Assembly: GCA_035525455.1 (NCBI GenBank)
Contig: DATLEF010000126.1
Coordinates: 1 to 16,479 of the forward strand
Length of the DNA stretch: 16,479 bases
Source: JAQGMV01 sp035525455
Lineage (GTDB): Bacteria > Pseudomonadota > Gammaproteobacteria > Burkholderiales > SG8-41
Direction: 5' to 3'
The position numbers and the translations under genes were made by a program. This document shows positions 1-7,316 of this stretch, in pieces (the first letter of the stretch is position 1; the number at the start of each line of letters is the position of its first letter). The notes under the pieces were generated by a model. The model saw only the letters and a list, made by a program, of their open reading frames with translations, did not search any database and was not told where the DNA came from.

Positions 1-1104
1 CCGCCGCGTAACGTCGTCGAACGGCAACTGCTGGAGCGCCTCATCGCCGATCGCGTGCAGCTCCAGTTCGCCAAGGAAAGCGGCGTGCGCGTCGACGACG
101 TCGAGCTCGAACGTGCGATCGCGCGCATCGCCGAGCAGAACAAGATCGGCCTGCAGCAGCTGCGCGAAACGCTCGAGCGCGATGGTGTGCCGTACACGAA
201 ATTTCAGGAAGACATACGCGCCGAGATTACGATGGCGCGGGTGCGCGAACGCGAAGTCGATAACAAGATCGTGATCACGGAAGGCGAAATCGACGCGTTC
301 CTCGCGAACGAACAACTGGAAGGGCGGGGTGACGAGGTGAACATGTCACATATCCTCGTCATCGTTCCTGAGAATGCCTCTCCCGCGCAGGTGCAGGCGC
401 GGCGCACGCACGCAGAGGCCGCGCTCGCCGAGCTCGCCAAAGGCATCGATTTCCGTCAGGTGGCAGCAACCTACTCCGAAGCGCCGGATGCGCTGCAGGG
501 CGGCCTCATGGGGTGGCGCGCCGGCGACCGGCTGCCGACGATGTTTTACGACGCGCTGAAAACCCTGAAAGCGGGCGACGTGAGTCCCATTCTGCGCAGC
601 GGGAATGGGTTTCATATCCTGAGGCTCAACGAACGCCGCGGCGGTCAGGGCCCCGCCAGCGTGCCACAGACTCGGGTGCGGCACATCCTGCTCAAGCAGA
701 ACGAGCTCGTGTCCGAAAGCGAAGCGCGCACGCGGCTGCGCGTGCTGAAGGAAAGGCTCGAGAACAAAGCGGATTTCGCCGAGCTCGCGCGAGTGCACTC
801 AGAAGACGCGAGCGCCTCACGCGGAGGCGATCTGGGCTGGATACTGCCGGGCGATACCGTGCCCGAATTCGAGCGCGCAATGAACGCGCTGAAGATCGGC
901 GATATCAGCGAGCCTGTGCGGAGCCCCTTCGGCTGGCATCTGATCCAGGTACTCGAGCGCGGCGCACAGGACCTTTCTCAGGAAAGACGGCGCGGCACCG
1001 CACGCCAGGCCTTGCGCGCGCGTAAGTCCGACGAAGCGTATCAGGAATGGGTGCGGCAGCTGCGCGACCGCGCATACATCGAATTGCGCCTCGAAGACCG
1101 CTAA
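1..1104 (+). CDS. surA: Peptidylprolyl isomerase / periplasmic chaperone SurA (5' end missing)
   Basis: SurA is a periplasmic chaperone that escorts unfolded outer-membrane beta-barrel proteins to the BAM complex. The reading frame is open from base 1, so the signal peptide and the first part of the N-terminal chaperone domain lie outside the window; a GTG at 55 is internal, not the start. Two tandem parvulin domains are visible. The first spans about bases 345-640 (begins MSHILV, contains GGLMGW and GFHILRL). The second spans about 680-955 (begins VRHILL, contains GGDLGW and GWHLIQV). A short C-terminal helix rich in Arg and Ala follows, as expected for the family. pdxA starts 22 bp after the stop and rsmA follows, the common surA-pdxA-rsmA order of proteobacteria, so the three are probably co-transcribed. 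The identification is secure; only the N-terminus is missing. Confidence 0.96.
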   Translation, partial: PPRNVVERQLLERLIADRVQLQFAKESGVRVDDVELERAIARIAEQNKIGLQQLRETLERDGVPYTKFQEDIRAEITMARVREREVDNKIVITEGEIDAFLANEQLEGRGDEVNMSHILVIVPENASPAQVQARRTHAEAALAELAKGIDFRQVAATYSEAPDALQGGLMGWRAGDRLPTMFYDALKTLKAGDVSPILRSGNGFHILRLNERRGGQGPASVPQTRVRHILLKQNELVSESEARTRLRVLKERLENKADFAELARVHSEDASASRGGDLGWILPGDTVPEFERAMNALKIGDISEPVRSPFGWHLIQVLERGAQDLSQERRRGTARQALRARKSDEAYQEWVRQLRDRAYIELRLEDR

Positions 1105-1126
1105 CGCGGACGATGCGGCGTGCTGA

Positions 1127-2176
1127 ATGAAGCTCGGCCGGGATAAACGGGTGTCAGCCCCAGACCACCTGCCGCTCATCGCCGTAACTGCGGGCGAGCC
1201 CGCGGGAATTGGGCCCGATCTATGCGCGATGCTCGCGCGCGAGGCTCTGCCGGCACGCATCGTCGTGATCGCCGACCGCGATTTGCTCGCGCAACGTGCG
1301 GCGCAGATCGGCGTGGCGCTCGAGCTCGTCGAGTTTGACGAAGCAGCCGTTTCGCTGCACGAGTCCGGTCGTCTCGCCATACGCCATGTGCCACTCGAGA
1401 CACACGTGACCCCAGGCGCGCTCGACCCGGCCAACAGCAGTTATGTGTTACGCACGCTGGCGATCGCCGCCGACGAGTGCCTCCGCGGCACTTTCGCTGC
1501 AATGGTTACGGCCCCGGTACACAAGGCGGTCATCAATGAATCGGGAATTGCGTTCACCGGCCATACCGAGTTTCTCGCCGAGCGCACCGATACGCCGCAC
1601 GTCGTCATGATGCTCGTAGGCGGCGGTATGCGCGTTGCGCTTGCGACCACACACCTCGCGCTGCGCGACGTACCGGCAGCGATCACCCGCGACAGTCTCG
1701 CCGACACGCTGCGCATACTGGATTGCGACCTGAAGCGCTGGTTCGGCATCGCACGCCCGCGCATCCTGGTCGCGGGGCTCAACCCGCACGCCGGCGAATC
1801 AGGGCATCTCGGACGTGAGGAAATCGACGCCATCATTCCGGCACTGGAAGCTTTCCGTGCGTCAGGACACGCTGTAATCGGCCCGTTGCCCGCCGACACC
1901 TTGTTCAATCCGGCGCGGCTGGCAGAGGCCGATGCGGTGCTCGCGATGTATCACGACCAGGGCCTGCCTGTGCTGAAGCACGCAAGCTTCGGCTCAGGCG
2001 TCAACGTGACGTTGGGCTTGCCCATCATCCGTACCTCAGTCGACCACGGCACGGCGCTCGATCTTGCAGGCACGGGACGCGCCGAAGTCGGAAGTCTCAT
2101 GGCCGCAATCGAGCTCGCTGCCGGGCTTGCTCAGCGCGCAACCGCGCAAGCGGCGAGTACCCCGTTGCGCGCCTGA
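1127..2176 (+). CDS. pdxA: 4-hydroxythreonine-4-phosphate dehydrogenase PdxA
   Basis: PdxA oxidises 4-phosphohydroxy-L-threonine with NAD; the product condenses with deoxyxylulose phosphate (PdxJ) to form pyridoxine phosphate. The 349-residue protein carries the family signatures GEPAGIGPDL (23-32), FTGHTEF (143-149), GLNPHAGESG (217-226) and AMYHDQGLP (273-281). The three metal-ligand histidines are present: H176 in ATTH, H221 in NPHAG and H276 in YHDQ. Each is shifted by 10 from my recollection of the E. coli numbering. The protein is about 20 residues longer than E. coli PdxA, half of it at the N-terminus. The ATG at 1127 has no clear ribosome binding site, so the in-frame GTG at 1151, preceded by a weak GGGA, is an alternative start. 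The gene sits between surA and rsmA in the conserved order. Confidence 0.97.
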   Translation: MKLGRDKRVSAPDHLPLIAVTAGEPAGIGPDLCAMLAREALPARIVVIADRDLLAQRAAQIGVALELVEFDEAAVSLHESGRLAIRHVPLETHVTPGALDPANSSYVLRTLAIAADECLRGTFAAMVTAPVHKAVINESGIAFTGHTEFLAERTDTPHVVMMLVGGGMRVALATTHLALRDVPAAITRDSLADTLRILDCDLKRWFGIARPRILVAGLNPHAGESGHLGREEIDAIIPALEAFRASGHAVIGPLPADTLFNPARLAEADAVLAMYHDQGLPVLKHASFGSGVNVTLGLPIIRTSVDHGTALDLAGTGRAEVGSLMAAIELAAGLAQRATAQAASTPLRA

Positions 2177-2216
2177 CTGGCCGCAGCAGTCGTCGCCCTC
2201 GCTGCCCGCGCGAACG

Positions 2217-2999
2217 ATGTCGCATCGCCCCCGCAAGCGGTTCAGCCAGAATTTTCTGATCGACGAAAGCGTCATCAGCGCAATCGTGAATGCGGTGGCG
2301 CCGCGCGCAGGCGACACGATGATCGAAATCGGGCCGGGTCTGGCGGCTCTTACGCGGCCGCTCGCGCAGGTGGTGCGGCCGCTACACGTCGTCGAGATCG
2401 ATCGCGATATCGTGGCGCGGCTGCGCTCCAGCTTCCCGCGCGAGAGCCTCGTGATACATGAAGGGGACGCGCTCGAGCTCGACTTCGCGGAGCTTGGACC
2501 ACGACTGCGTGTGGTCGGCAATCTGCCGTATCACATTTCGACTCCGATACTTTTTCATCTTGCCGAAGCGACGCACGCGCTACACGACATACACGTCATG
2601 CTGCAGGCCGAGGTGGTCGAGCGCATCGTCGCACTTCCCGGAGCGTCGGCCTACGGCAGGCCCTCGGTGATGTTGCAATATCACTTCGATATCGAAAAGG
2701 TGCTCGAAGTCCCGCCGTCGGCTTTCGAGCCGCCGCCGAAAGTCGATTCCACGGTCGCGCGGATGATTCCGCGCGCCGCGAGCGCGCCGCGAGCCCACGA
2801 TGAAAAACTGCTCGAAGAAACGGTTGCGAAAGCTTTTTCACAACGCCGCAAGACCTTGCGCAACACGCTGGGAAGCATCCTTTCACCCCCCGATTTCGCC
2901 GCACTCGAAATCGATCCGCAGGCACGCGCCCAGACGCTCTCGGTCGAAGACTTCGTGCGTATCGCCAACTACCGCTCGCGCCAGCAGAACGAGCGGTAG
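2217..2999 (+). CDS. rsmA: 16S rRNA (adenine1518-N6/adenine1519-N6)-dimethyltransferase RsmA (KsgA)
   Basis: RsmA dimethylates two adjacent adenines in helix 45 of 16S rRNA using S-adenosylmethionine, a late check in 30S assembly. The ATG at 2217 gives 260 residues beginning MSHRPRKRFSQNFL, the typical N-terminus of the family. The frame stays open upstream to 2064, but that part overlaps pdxA and has no family resemblance. Visible motifs are QNFL (11-14), the SAM-binding EIGPGLAALT (37-46), the acidic VVEID (58-62), GDAL (83-86), and the catalytic NLPYHI (102-107). The C-terminal part contains FSQRRKTLRNTL, which is characteristic of KsgA. The gene is 40 bp downstream of pdxA with no obvious strong ribosome binding site, and is followed by a hairpin with a short T-rich tail. 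Confidence 0.97.
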   Translation: MSHRPRKRFSQNFLIDESVISAIVNAVAPRAGDTMIEIGPGLAALTRPLAQVVRPLHVVEIDRDIVARLRSSFPRESLVIHEGDALELDFAELGPRLRVVGNLPYHISTPILFHLAEATHALHDIHVMLQAEVVERIVALPGASAYGRPSVMLQYHFDIEKVLEVPPSAFEPPPKVDSTVARMIPRAASAPRAHDEKLLEETVAKAFSQRRKTLRNTLGSILSPPDFAALEIDPQARAQTLSVEDFVRIANYRSRQQNER

Positions 3000-3022
3000 T
3001 ACTAAAGGATGGAAGGTAACGG

Positions 3023-3047
3023 AGGGAAACCTTGGTTTCCCTTTGTT
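3023..3047 (+). terminator. Candidate intrinsic terminator after rsmA
   Basis: Arms AGGGAAACC (3023-3031) and GGTTTCCCT (3034-3042) are perfect complements of 9 bp around a TT centre, followed on the plus strand by TTTGTT. The element lies 24 bp past the rsmA stop and fits the end of the surA-pdxA-rsmA transcript. The T tail is short and interrupted, so termination may be partial. Confidence 0.6.
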
Positions 3048-3060
3048 CGTACTACGGATC

Positions 3061-3099
3061 GATCGAATTGTTCAGCGCTTGCGCTGAACAAATTCGATC
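3061..3099. repeat. Long near-perfect inverted repeat spanning the gloA stop codon
   Basis: The left arm 3061-3078 (GATCGAATTGTTCAGCGC) and right arm 3081-3099 (GCGCTGAACAAATTCGATC) pair over 18 positions with one bulged base and a TT centre. The right arm encodes the last residues of gloA, whose stop lies in the left arm. Neither strand has a T tract directly after it, so it is not a textbook intrinsic terminator. It could be a transcript-stabilising 3' hairpin, or a bidirectional end together with the 3023-3047 hairpin. Confidence 0.7.
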
Positions 3100-3458
3100 T
3101 TGTAGCCGTCGGGGTCTTCTACGAACGCGATCACGCTGGTGCCGTGTTTCATCGGCCCCGCTTCGCGCGTGACTTTGCCGCCGCGCTGGCGTACTTCATC
3201 GCAAGCCTGGTAAGCGTCGTCGACTTCGACCGCGACGTGTCCGAAAGCGTTGCCGAGATCGTAGGATTTAGTGTCCCAGTTGTGGGTGAGCTCAAGAACC
3301 GCGGCGCTCGATTCGTCTTCGTATCCGACGAACACATTGGTAAAGCGGCCGTCCGGATAGTCGGTCTTGCGCAGCAGGCGCATGCCGAGTACCTGTGTAT
3401 AGAAGTCGATCGACCGATGAAGGTCGACCACCCGAATCATCGTGTGCAATATGCGCAT
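3072..3458 (-). CDS. gloA: Lactoylglutathione lyase (glyoxalase I) GloA
   Basis: Glyoxalase I isomerises the hemithioacetal of methylglyoxal and glutathione to S-lactoylglutathione, the first step of methylglyoxal detoxification in the cytosol. The 128-residue protein is the short bacterial single-chain form. It starts MRILHTMIRV and contains FYTQVLGM, AVLELTHNW, GHVAVEVDD and DPDGYKIEF. The four metal ligands known from the E. coli enzyme are at the same positions: H5, E56, H74 and E122. This length, without the insertions of the zinc type, suggests the Ni/Co-activated class (inference). A GAGG about 10 nt upstream of the ATG at 3458 may be the ribosome binding site. The rubredoxin gene lies 45 bp upstream on the same strand, and a long inverted repeat covers the 3' end. 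Confidence 0.96.
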   Translation of the reverse strand: MRILHTMIRVVDLHRSIDFYTQVLGMRLLRKTDYPDGRFTNVFVGYEDESSAAVLELTHNWDTKSYDLGNAFGHVAVEVDDAYQACDEVRQRGGKVTREAGPMKHGTSVIAFVEDPDGYKIEFVQRKR

Positions 3459-3503
3459 GCGTCGTTGCCTCAGGAGTCGAAAAACGAGTGTTGTAGCGGT
3501 ACT

Positions 3504-3692
3504 CTAGATTTCAACCATCTCGAAGTCTTCTTTGCGCGCGCCGCACTCCGGACACGTCCAGTTCATCGGCACGTCGTCCCATTTCGTGCCGGGCGCGATG
3601 CCTTCTTCGGGCAGCCCGGCTGCTTCGTCGTAAATGAAGCCGCAGATGAGACACATATAGGTTTTCGAGACAGTGGTATCCGCCGTGGTCAT
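3504..3692 (-). CDS. Rubredoxin
   Basis: Rubredoxin is a small one-iron electron carrier in which a single Fe is held by four cysteines. The 62-residue protein shows both halves of the site: MCLICGFIYDEAAG (13-26) and WTCPECGARKEDFE (45-58), with Cys at 14, 17, 47 and 50. The core is bracketed by the usual aromatic and acidic residues. About 10 residues (MTTADTTVSK) precede the usual YMCLICG start, slightly longer than the typical 53-55 residue form. The ATG at 3692 has no clear Shine-Dalgarno sequence. The electron-transfer partner cannot be read from the context. The gene is divergent from thiD and probably heads a short transcript with gloA. I assign no symbol because several rubredoxin names are in use. 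Confidence 0.96.
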   Translation of the reverse strand: MTTADTTVSKTYMCLICGFIYDEAAGLPEEGIAPGTKWDDVPMNWTCPECGARKEDFEMVEI

Positions 3693-3724
3693 GTTCTATC
3701 GAGAGGGAAGCGAGGTGAATTAGG

Positions 3725-3741
3725 TTAAAATTCGATTTTAA
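3725..3741. promoter_or_regulatory. A/T-rich dyad in the rubredoxin-thiD divergent promoter region
   Basis: The 93-bp gap between the rubredoxin and thiD starts contains the only A/T-rich stretch in this part of the window. It has a perfect 7-bp dyad, TTAAAAT (3725-3731) and ATTTTAA (3735-3741), around a TCG centre. It overlaps any reasonable -10 placement for either direction (for example TTTAAT 3737-3742 towards thiD), so it could be an operator or simply two back-to-back -10 elements. No good -35 box is visible. No TPP riboswitch consensus is apparent upstream of thiD. Confidence 0.4.
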
Positions 3742-3785
3742 TCGATTCGCCTCGCCTTCTGAGCACCGGAGGTGCGGCCGCGCGC

Positions 3786-4628
3786 ATGCCGGACATCCCC
3801 CCTATCGTTCTCGTCTTCGCGGCATCCGACCCGAGCGGCGGTGCAGGGCTGCAGGCCGACATCATGACGCTCTCGAGCATGGGCTGTCACCCTGTCTCGG
3901 TCGTGACCGCGGTGACGATACAGGACACGACGGGCGTCGATGACGTGAGTCCGATCGATGCCGAATGGGTGACCGATCAGGCGCGCTGCATACTGGAGGA
4001 CATGCCGGTCGCCGCGTTCAAGATCGGCGTGCTGGGCAGCGTCGAAACGATAGCCGCGATCGCCGAGGTGGTGTCGGATTATCCGGAAATCCCGCTTGTG
4101 CTCGATCCCGTGCTCGCTTCGGGCCGCGGCGATGAGCTCGCATCGGAAGAAATGGTGATCGCGCTGCGTGAGCTCCTGGTGCCGCAAACGACGATCATCA
4201 CTCCGAACAGCCTCGAAGCGCGCCGTCTCGCGCTCGACGACACCAATGAAGAGGACGACCCCGATCTCGCCGAGTGCGCGAAACGCCTGATCGCAAGCGG
4301 CTGCGAGTACGTGCTCGTGACCGGCACGCATGAAAACACGCCGCAAGTCATCAACACGCTTTACGGCCAGGAAGGCATTTTGCGCAGCGACAGCTGGCAA
4401 CGCCTGCCCGGGTCGTATCACGGGTCCGGATGCACGCTGGCTTCGGCAATCGCGGCTACGATCGCCAATGGGCTGCCGATCGGCGATGCGGTCAAAGACG
4501 CTCAGGAATACACGTGGCAGACACTGAAAGCCGCCTTCCGGCCAGGTATGGGTCAGCACATACCCGATCGGCTGTTCTGGGCGCGCGAAGAGGAAGCCAC
4601 GGACGAACGCAGCGTTTCCGAAGAGTGA
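3786..4628 (+). CDS. thiD: Bifunctional hydroxymethylpyrimidine kinase / phosphomethylpyrimidine kinase ThiD
   Basis: ThiD phosphorylates 4-amino-5-hydroxymethyl-2-methylpyrimidine twice to give HMP pyrophosphate for thiamine phosphate synthesis. The 280-residue protein belongs to the ribokinase fold. It begins with the substrate-binding SDPSGGAGLQADI (14-26) and carries VLDPVLASGRGDE (105-117), ITPNSLEA (138-145) and the anion-hole motif GSGCTLASAIAA (213-224), with C216 matching the catalytic-region cysteine of the family. The usual DPVMVAKSG region reads DPVLASGRGD here, which may be a lineage variant. A GGAGGT at 3768-3773 lies 12 bp before the ATG, a long but usable spacing. The stop overlaps the thiE GTG by 4 nt. 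The last 13 residues are acidic and poorly conserved in character. Confidence 0.95.
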   Translation: MPDIPPIVLVFAASDPSGGAGLQADIMTLSSMGCHPVSVVTAVTIQDTTGVDDVSPIDAEWVTDQARCILEDMPVAAFKIGVLGSVETIAAIAEVVSDYPEIPLVLDPVLASGRGDELASEEMVIALRELLVPQTTIITPNSLEARRLALDDTNEEDDPDLAECAKRLIASGCEYVLVTGTHENTPQVINTLYGQEGILRSDSWQRLPGSYHGSGCTLASAIAATIANGLPIGDAVKDAQEYTWQTLKAAFRPGMGQHIPDRLFWAREEEATDERSVSEE

Positions 4629-5269
4629 ACGGGGGTCCCGCGCGCCGCGCTCTGCGCGGGCTCTACGCGATTACGCCTGATGCAGACGATACCGAAGGTC
4701 TGCTCTCGCAAGTCGCCGCGGCGATCGCCGGCGGCGCGCGTTTCATCCAGTACCGGAACAAGACTGCAGGGCCTGCGCTGCGCCTGGCGCAGGCGCGCGC
4801 GCTGAAGTCGCTTTGCGCCGGGCGCGGCGCGACTCTCATCATCAACGACCACGTCGATATCGCGCTCGCTGTGAACGCCGAAGGCGTACACCTCGGCGCC
4901 GAAGACGGTTCGGTTACTCGAGCCCAGCAGATGCTGGGGCCCGAAAAGCTGATCGGCGTCTCGTGTTACAACCGAATCGAGCTCGCGCGCGCCGCGCAGG
5001 CGGACGGCGTCGATTACGTCGCCTTCGGGAGCTTTTTTCCTTCACGCGTTAAGCCTGGTGCGGTGCAGGCATCGGTCGCGCTGCTCGAGACCGCCAAACG
5101 CGAGCTCGACGTGCCCGTCGCAGCCATCGGCGGCATCACGCTCGAGCACGCCCCGCAGCTCATCGCGGGCGGCGCCGATCTGCTCGCCGTCATCACGGCC
5201 GTGTTCGATGCGGACGACGTGACGCAAGCCGCACGCCGCTTCAGCGACTTATTCGAAAGCCGCTCATGA
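4625..5269 (+). CDS. thiE: Thiamine phosphate synthase ThiE
   Basis: ThiE couples HMP pyrophosphate to hydroxyethylthiazole phosphate to make thiamine monophosphate. Translation from the GTG at 4625 gives 214 residues, close to the usual 210-215. The frame remains open further upstream, but that part overlaps thiD and is not ThiE-like. Motifs of the TIM-barrel enzyme are QYRNK (42-46), IINDHVDIAL (72-81), GVHLGAED (87-94), IGVSCYN (110-116), FGSFFPSRVKPGA (134-146) and AIGGI (167-171). The GTGA overlap with the thiD stop and the ATGA overlap with the hemL start imply translational coupling. Placing thiD and thiE together makes the pair pathway-consistent, whereas hemL is functionally separate. 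Confidence 0.95.
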   Translation: MNGGPARRALRGLYAITPDADDTEGLLSQVAAAIAGGARFIQYRNKTAGPALRLAQARALKSLCAGRGATLIINDHVDIALAVNAEGVHLGAEDGSVTRAQQMLGPEKLIGVSCYNRIELARAAQADGVDYVAFGSFFPSRVKPGAVQASVALLETAKRELDVPVAAIGGITLEHAPQLIAGGADLLAVITAVFDADDVTQAARRFSDLFESRS

Positions 5270-6555
5270 AACAAAGCCAGCGACTCTTCAATCACGCCCA
5301 ACTCTTCACCCCCGGCGGTGTGAACTCTCCCGTGCGCGCTTTCCGCGCAGTCGGCGGCACACCGCTTTTTTTCCAGCGCGGCAAAGGCGCGCGGGTGTGG
5401 GACGCAGACGGCAACACCTATGTCGATTATGTGGGCTCCTGGGGTCCGCTGATCGTGGGCCATGCGCACCCGGAAGTCGTGAGCGCGGTGGAGCGCATGG
5501 CGGCGAAAGGCTTGAGCTTCGGTGCGCCGACCGAAATCGAAGTGGATATGGCGGAGCTCCTCTGCAAGCTTCTGCCATCGATGGACCAGGTGCGTCTCGT
5601 GAGCTCGGGCACGGAAGCGACGATGAGCGCGATCCGCCTCGCGCGGGGCTTCACCGGCCGCGCGAAAATAGTGAAATTCGAAGGGTGCTATCACGGCCAC
5701 GCCGATGCGCTGCTCGTCAAAGCGGGCTCGGGCGCGCTTACTCTGGGCCAGCCGAGCTCAGCCGGAGTTCCAGCCGAAACCACGATGCACACGCTCGTGC
5801 TCGAATACAACAACGAGCTCGCGCTCGAGCGCGTATTCGAGGCGGCCGGAACCGAGATCGCAGCCGTAATCGTCGAGCCGGTCGCGGGCAACATGAATCT
5901 CGTCGCGCCGCGGCCCGGATTCCTCGAACTGCTGCGCAGCCTCTGCACGCGTCACGGCGCGCTCCTGATCTTCGACGAAGTGATGACCGGTTTTCGCGTG
6001 GCGCTGGGAGGCGCGCAGGCGCTCTACGGCATACGTCCGGATTTGACGACGCTCGGCAAAGTGATCGGCGGCGGCATGCCGGTGGGGGCCTTCGGCGGCA
6101 GACGCGAGATCATGCAGACGATTGCTCCGGTCGGCCCGGTCTATCAGGCGGGCACCCTTTCGGGCAATCCCGTCGCACTCGCCGCGGGGCTCGCCACGTT
6201 GAAGCTCGTGCAGTCAGCGGGCTTTTACGAAAAGCTCGGCGCTGCGACGCGATTGCTGTGCGAGCGTCTCACTGCCGCCGCCAGCGCGTGCGGCGTGCCG
6301 TTCTCAGCGAACAGCATCGGCGGAATGTTCGGACTTTACTTTCGGGACTCGGTGCCGCAGTCGTATCAGGAAGTCCTGCAATGCGACGTCGCGACGTTCA
6401 ATCGATTCTTTCACGCGATGCTTGCCGAGGGGGTTTACTTCGCGCCGTCTGCGTACGAAGCAGGCTTTGTCTCGGCCGCGCACGGTCCGGCGGAAATCGA
6501 GAAGACGGCGCAGGCTGCCGGGCGCGTATTTGCGAACATTGCGCACCCGCTTTGA
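5266..6555 (+). CDS. hemL: Glutamate-1-semialdehyde 2,1-aminomutase HemL
   Basis: HemL converts glutamate-1-semialdehyde to 5-aminolevulinate, the last step of the C5 route into tetrapyrroles, using pyridoxamine/pyridoxal phosphate. The 429-residue length is typical. Visible motifs are FTPGGVNSPVR (14-24), the PLP phosphate-binding SSGTEATMSA (113-122), FEGCYHGHAD (138-147), the cofactor-ring Asp in IFDEVMTGFR (235-244), and the Schiff-base lysine K265 in TTLGKVIGGGMPVG. The ATG overlaps the thiE stop as ATGA, so it is probably translated by coupling. The gene ends 29 bp before the convergent cytochrome c4 stop, with no clear terminator between. Together with hemB in the same window it indicates 5-aminolevulinate synthesis from glutamate rather than by ALA synthase. 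Confidence 0.97.
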   Translation: MKQSQRLFNHAQLFTPGGVNSPVRAFRAVGGTPLFFQRGKGARVWDADGNTYVDYVGSWGPLIVGHAHPEVVSAVERMAAKGLSFGAPTEIEVDMAELLCKLLPSMDQVRLVSSGTEATMSAIRLARGFTGRAKIVKFEGCYHGHADALLVKAGSGALTLGQPSSAGVPAETTMHTLVLEYNNELALERVFEAAGTEIAAVIVEPVAGNMNLVAPRPGFLELLRSLCTRHGALLIFDEVMTGFRVALGGAQALYGIRPDLTTLGKVIGGGMPVGAFGGRREIMQTIAPVGPVYQAGTLSGNPVALAAGLATLKLVQSAGFYEKLGAATRLLCERLTAAASACGVPFSANSIGGMFGLYFRDSVPQSYQEVLQCDVATFNRFFHAMLAEGVYFAPSAYEAGFVSAAHGPAEIEKTAQAAGRVFANIAHPL

Positions 6556-6584
6556 GCGCGAGGCACAGGCCGCGCGTAATCGAG

Positions 6585-7220
6585 CTAGCGCAGGCCCTGA
6601 ATGTACTGAGCGAGCGCGTCGATCTCGCGGTCAGTGAGTTTCAGCGCAGTCAGGCGCATCGCGCGATTGGGGTCGTTCGCGCGAGCCCCTGCGCGAAAAG
6701 CACGCAGCTGATCCGAGGTGTACTGGGCGTGCTGTCCTGCGAGTCGCGGATATTGAGCCGGTATGCCGTTGCCGTTGGGACCGTGACACGAAGCGCACGC
6801 AGCCACCCCTTTCGCCGCGATGCCGCCGCGATAGATCGACTGGCCGAGCTTGACGAGCTCCGCATTGCGCGCGGCCTGCGGCTTCGCTTCCTGCCCTGCG
6901 AAATACAGCGCCGCGTTCGCCATGTCGTCACGGCTCAGGTTGGCGACGATCGCGGTCATGACGGGACTGGGACGCTCGGCCGTTTTGCCCGCTTCGGCTT
7001 TGAAATTCGTGAGCTGCTTGAAAGCATATTCGGGATGCTGGCGCGCCAGCACCGGATTGGCGGGAATGGCGCTATTGCCATCGGCGCCATGACACGCCGC
7101 GCACACCTGAGTGACGATCTGCTGGGCTTTCGCCGGATCACCTTTTACGCTGACTTGGCCATATGCGGCAGACGCGAGGCATGCGCCAGCGAGCGCCGCT
7201 GCAAACAGGCGTACCTGCAT
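6585..7220 (-). CDS. Di-haem cytochrome c4 (periplasmic)
   Basis: Cytochrome c4 is a periplasmic two-haem electron carrier that commonly delivers electrons to terminal oxidases. The 211-residue precursor starts at the ATG at 7220, preceded by a good AGGAG five bases upstream. The frame extends further upstream to 7358, but that part overlaps engB and is not signal-like. Residues 1-21 form a signal peptide with a hydrophobic core (LFAAALAGACLASAAYG). The two homologous halves each carry a haem site: CAACH (40-44) and CASCH (142-146). Probable distal axial methionines are M89 (SPVMTAIVANLS) and M188 (NRAMRLTALKL). The gene is convergent with hemL and divergent from engB. Family-level identity is firm; the exact redox partner is not visible. 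Confidence 0.94.
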   Translation of the reverse strand: MQVRLFAAALAGACLASAAYGQVSVKGDPAKAQQIVTQVCAACHGADGNSAIPANPVLARQHPEYAFKQLTNFKAEAGKTAERPSPVMTAIVANLSRDDMANAALYFAGQEAKPQAARNAELVKLGQSIYRGGIAAKGVAACASCHGPNGNGIPAQYPRLAGQHAQYTSDQLRAFRAGARANDPNRAMRLTALKLTDREIDALAQYIQGLR

Positions 7221-7316
7221 TCTTGCTCCTTGGAATCGAAAACACGGGCGGGAAAGCCGGTATTGTATCGCAAGCGCTTTGCCGCGCGCCACTTTCACAC
7301 ACGATAACAACGACCT
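7221..7316. promoter_or_regulatory. Divergent promoter region between cytochrome c4 and engB
   Basis: This 96-bp gap must drive both genes. On the minus strand a TACAAT (complement of 7262-7267) lies about 40 bp upstream of the cytochrome start and could be its -10, but no convincing -35 is visible. On the plus strand a GATAAC close to the engB ATG is only a weak -10 candidate, and engB has no clear Shine-Dalgarno sequence. The engB transcript may be nearly leaderless (inference). Confidence 0.35.

Noticed and set aside
3061..3099. Insertion-sequence terminal repeat or attachment site
   Set aside because: The repeat is a single hairpin with a 2-nt centre, with no transposase or direct repeat nearby.
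3009..3728. 239-codon plus-strand open frame opposite gloA and rubredoxin
   Set aside because: gloA has all four metal ligands and rubredoxin both CxxC pairs on the minus strand, so this frame is a shadow.
3693..3785. TPP riboswitch upstream of thiD
   Set aside because: The leader is under 100 bp and shows no conserved thi-box segments such as CUGAGA.
3738..4559. 273-codon minus-strand open frame opposite thiD
   Set aside because: It lies wholly antisense to a clear ThiD and has an Arg/His-rich composition typical of shadow frames.
5397..7307. 636-codon plus-strand open frame across hemL and cytochrome c4
   Set aside because: It is a shifted frame of hemL followed by the antisense of the cytochrome gene. 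The protein is low-complexity Arg/Ala-rich, without motifs or a ribosome binding site.
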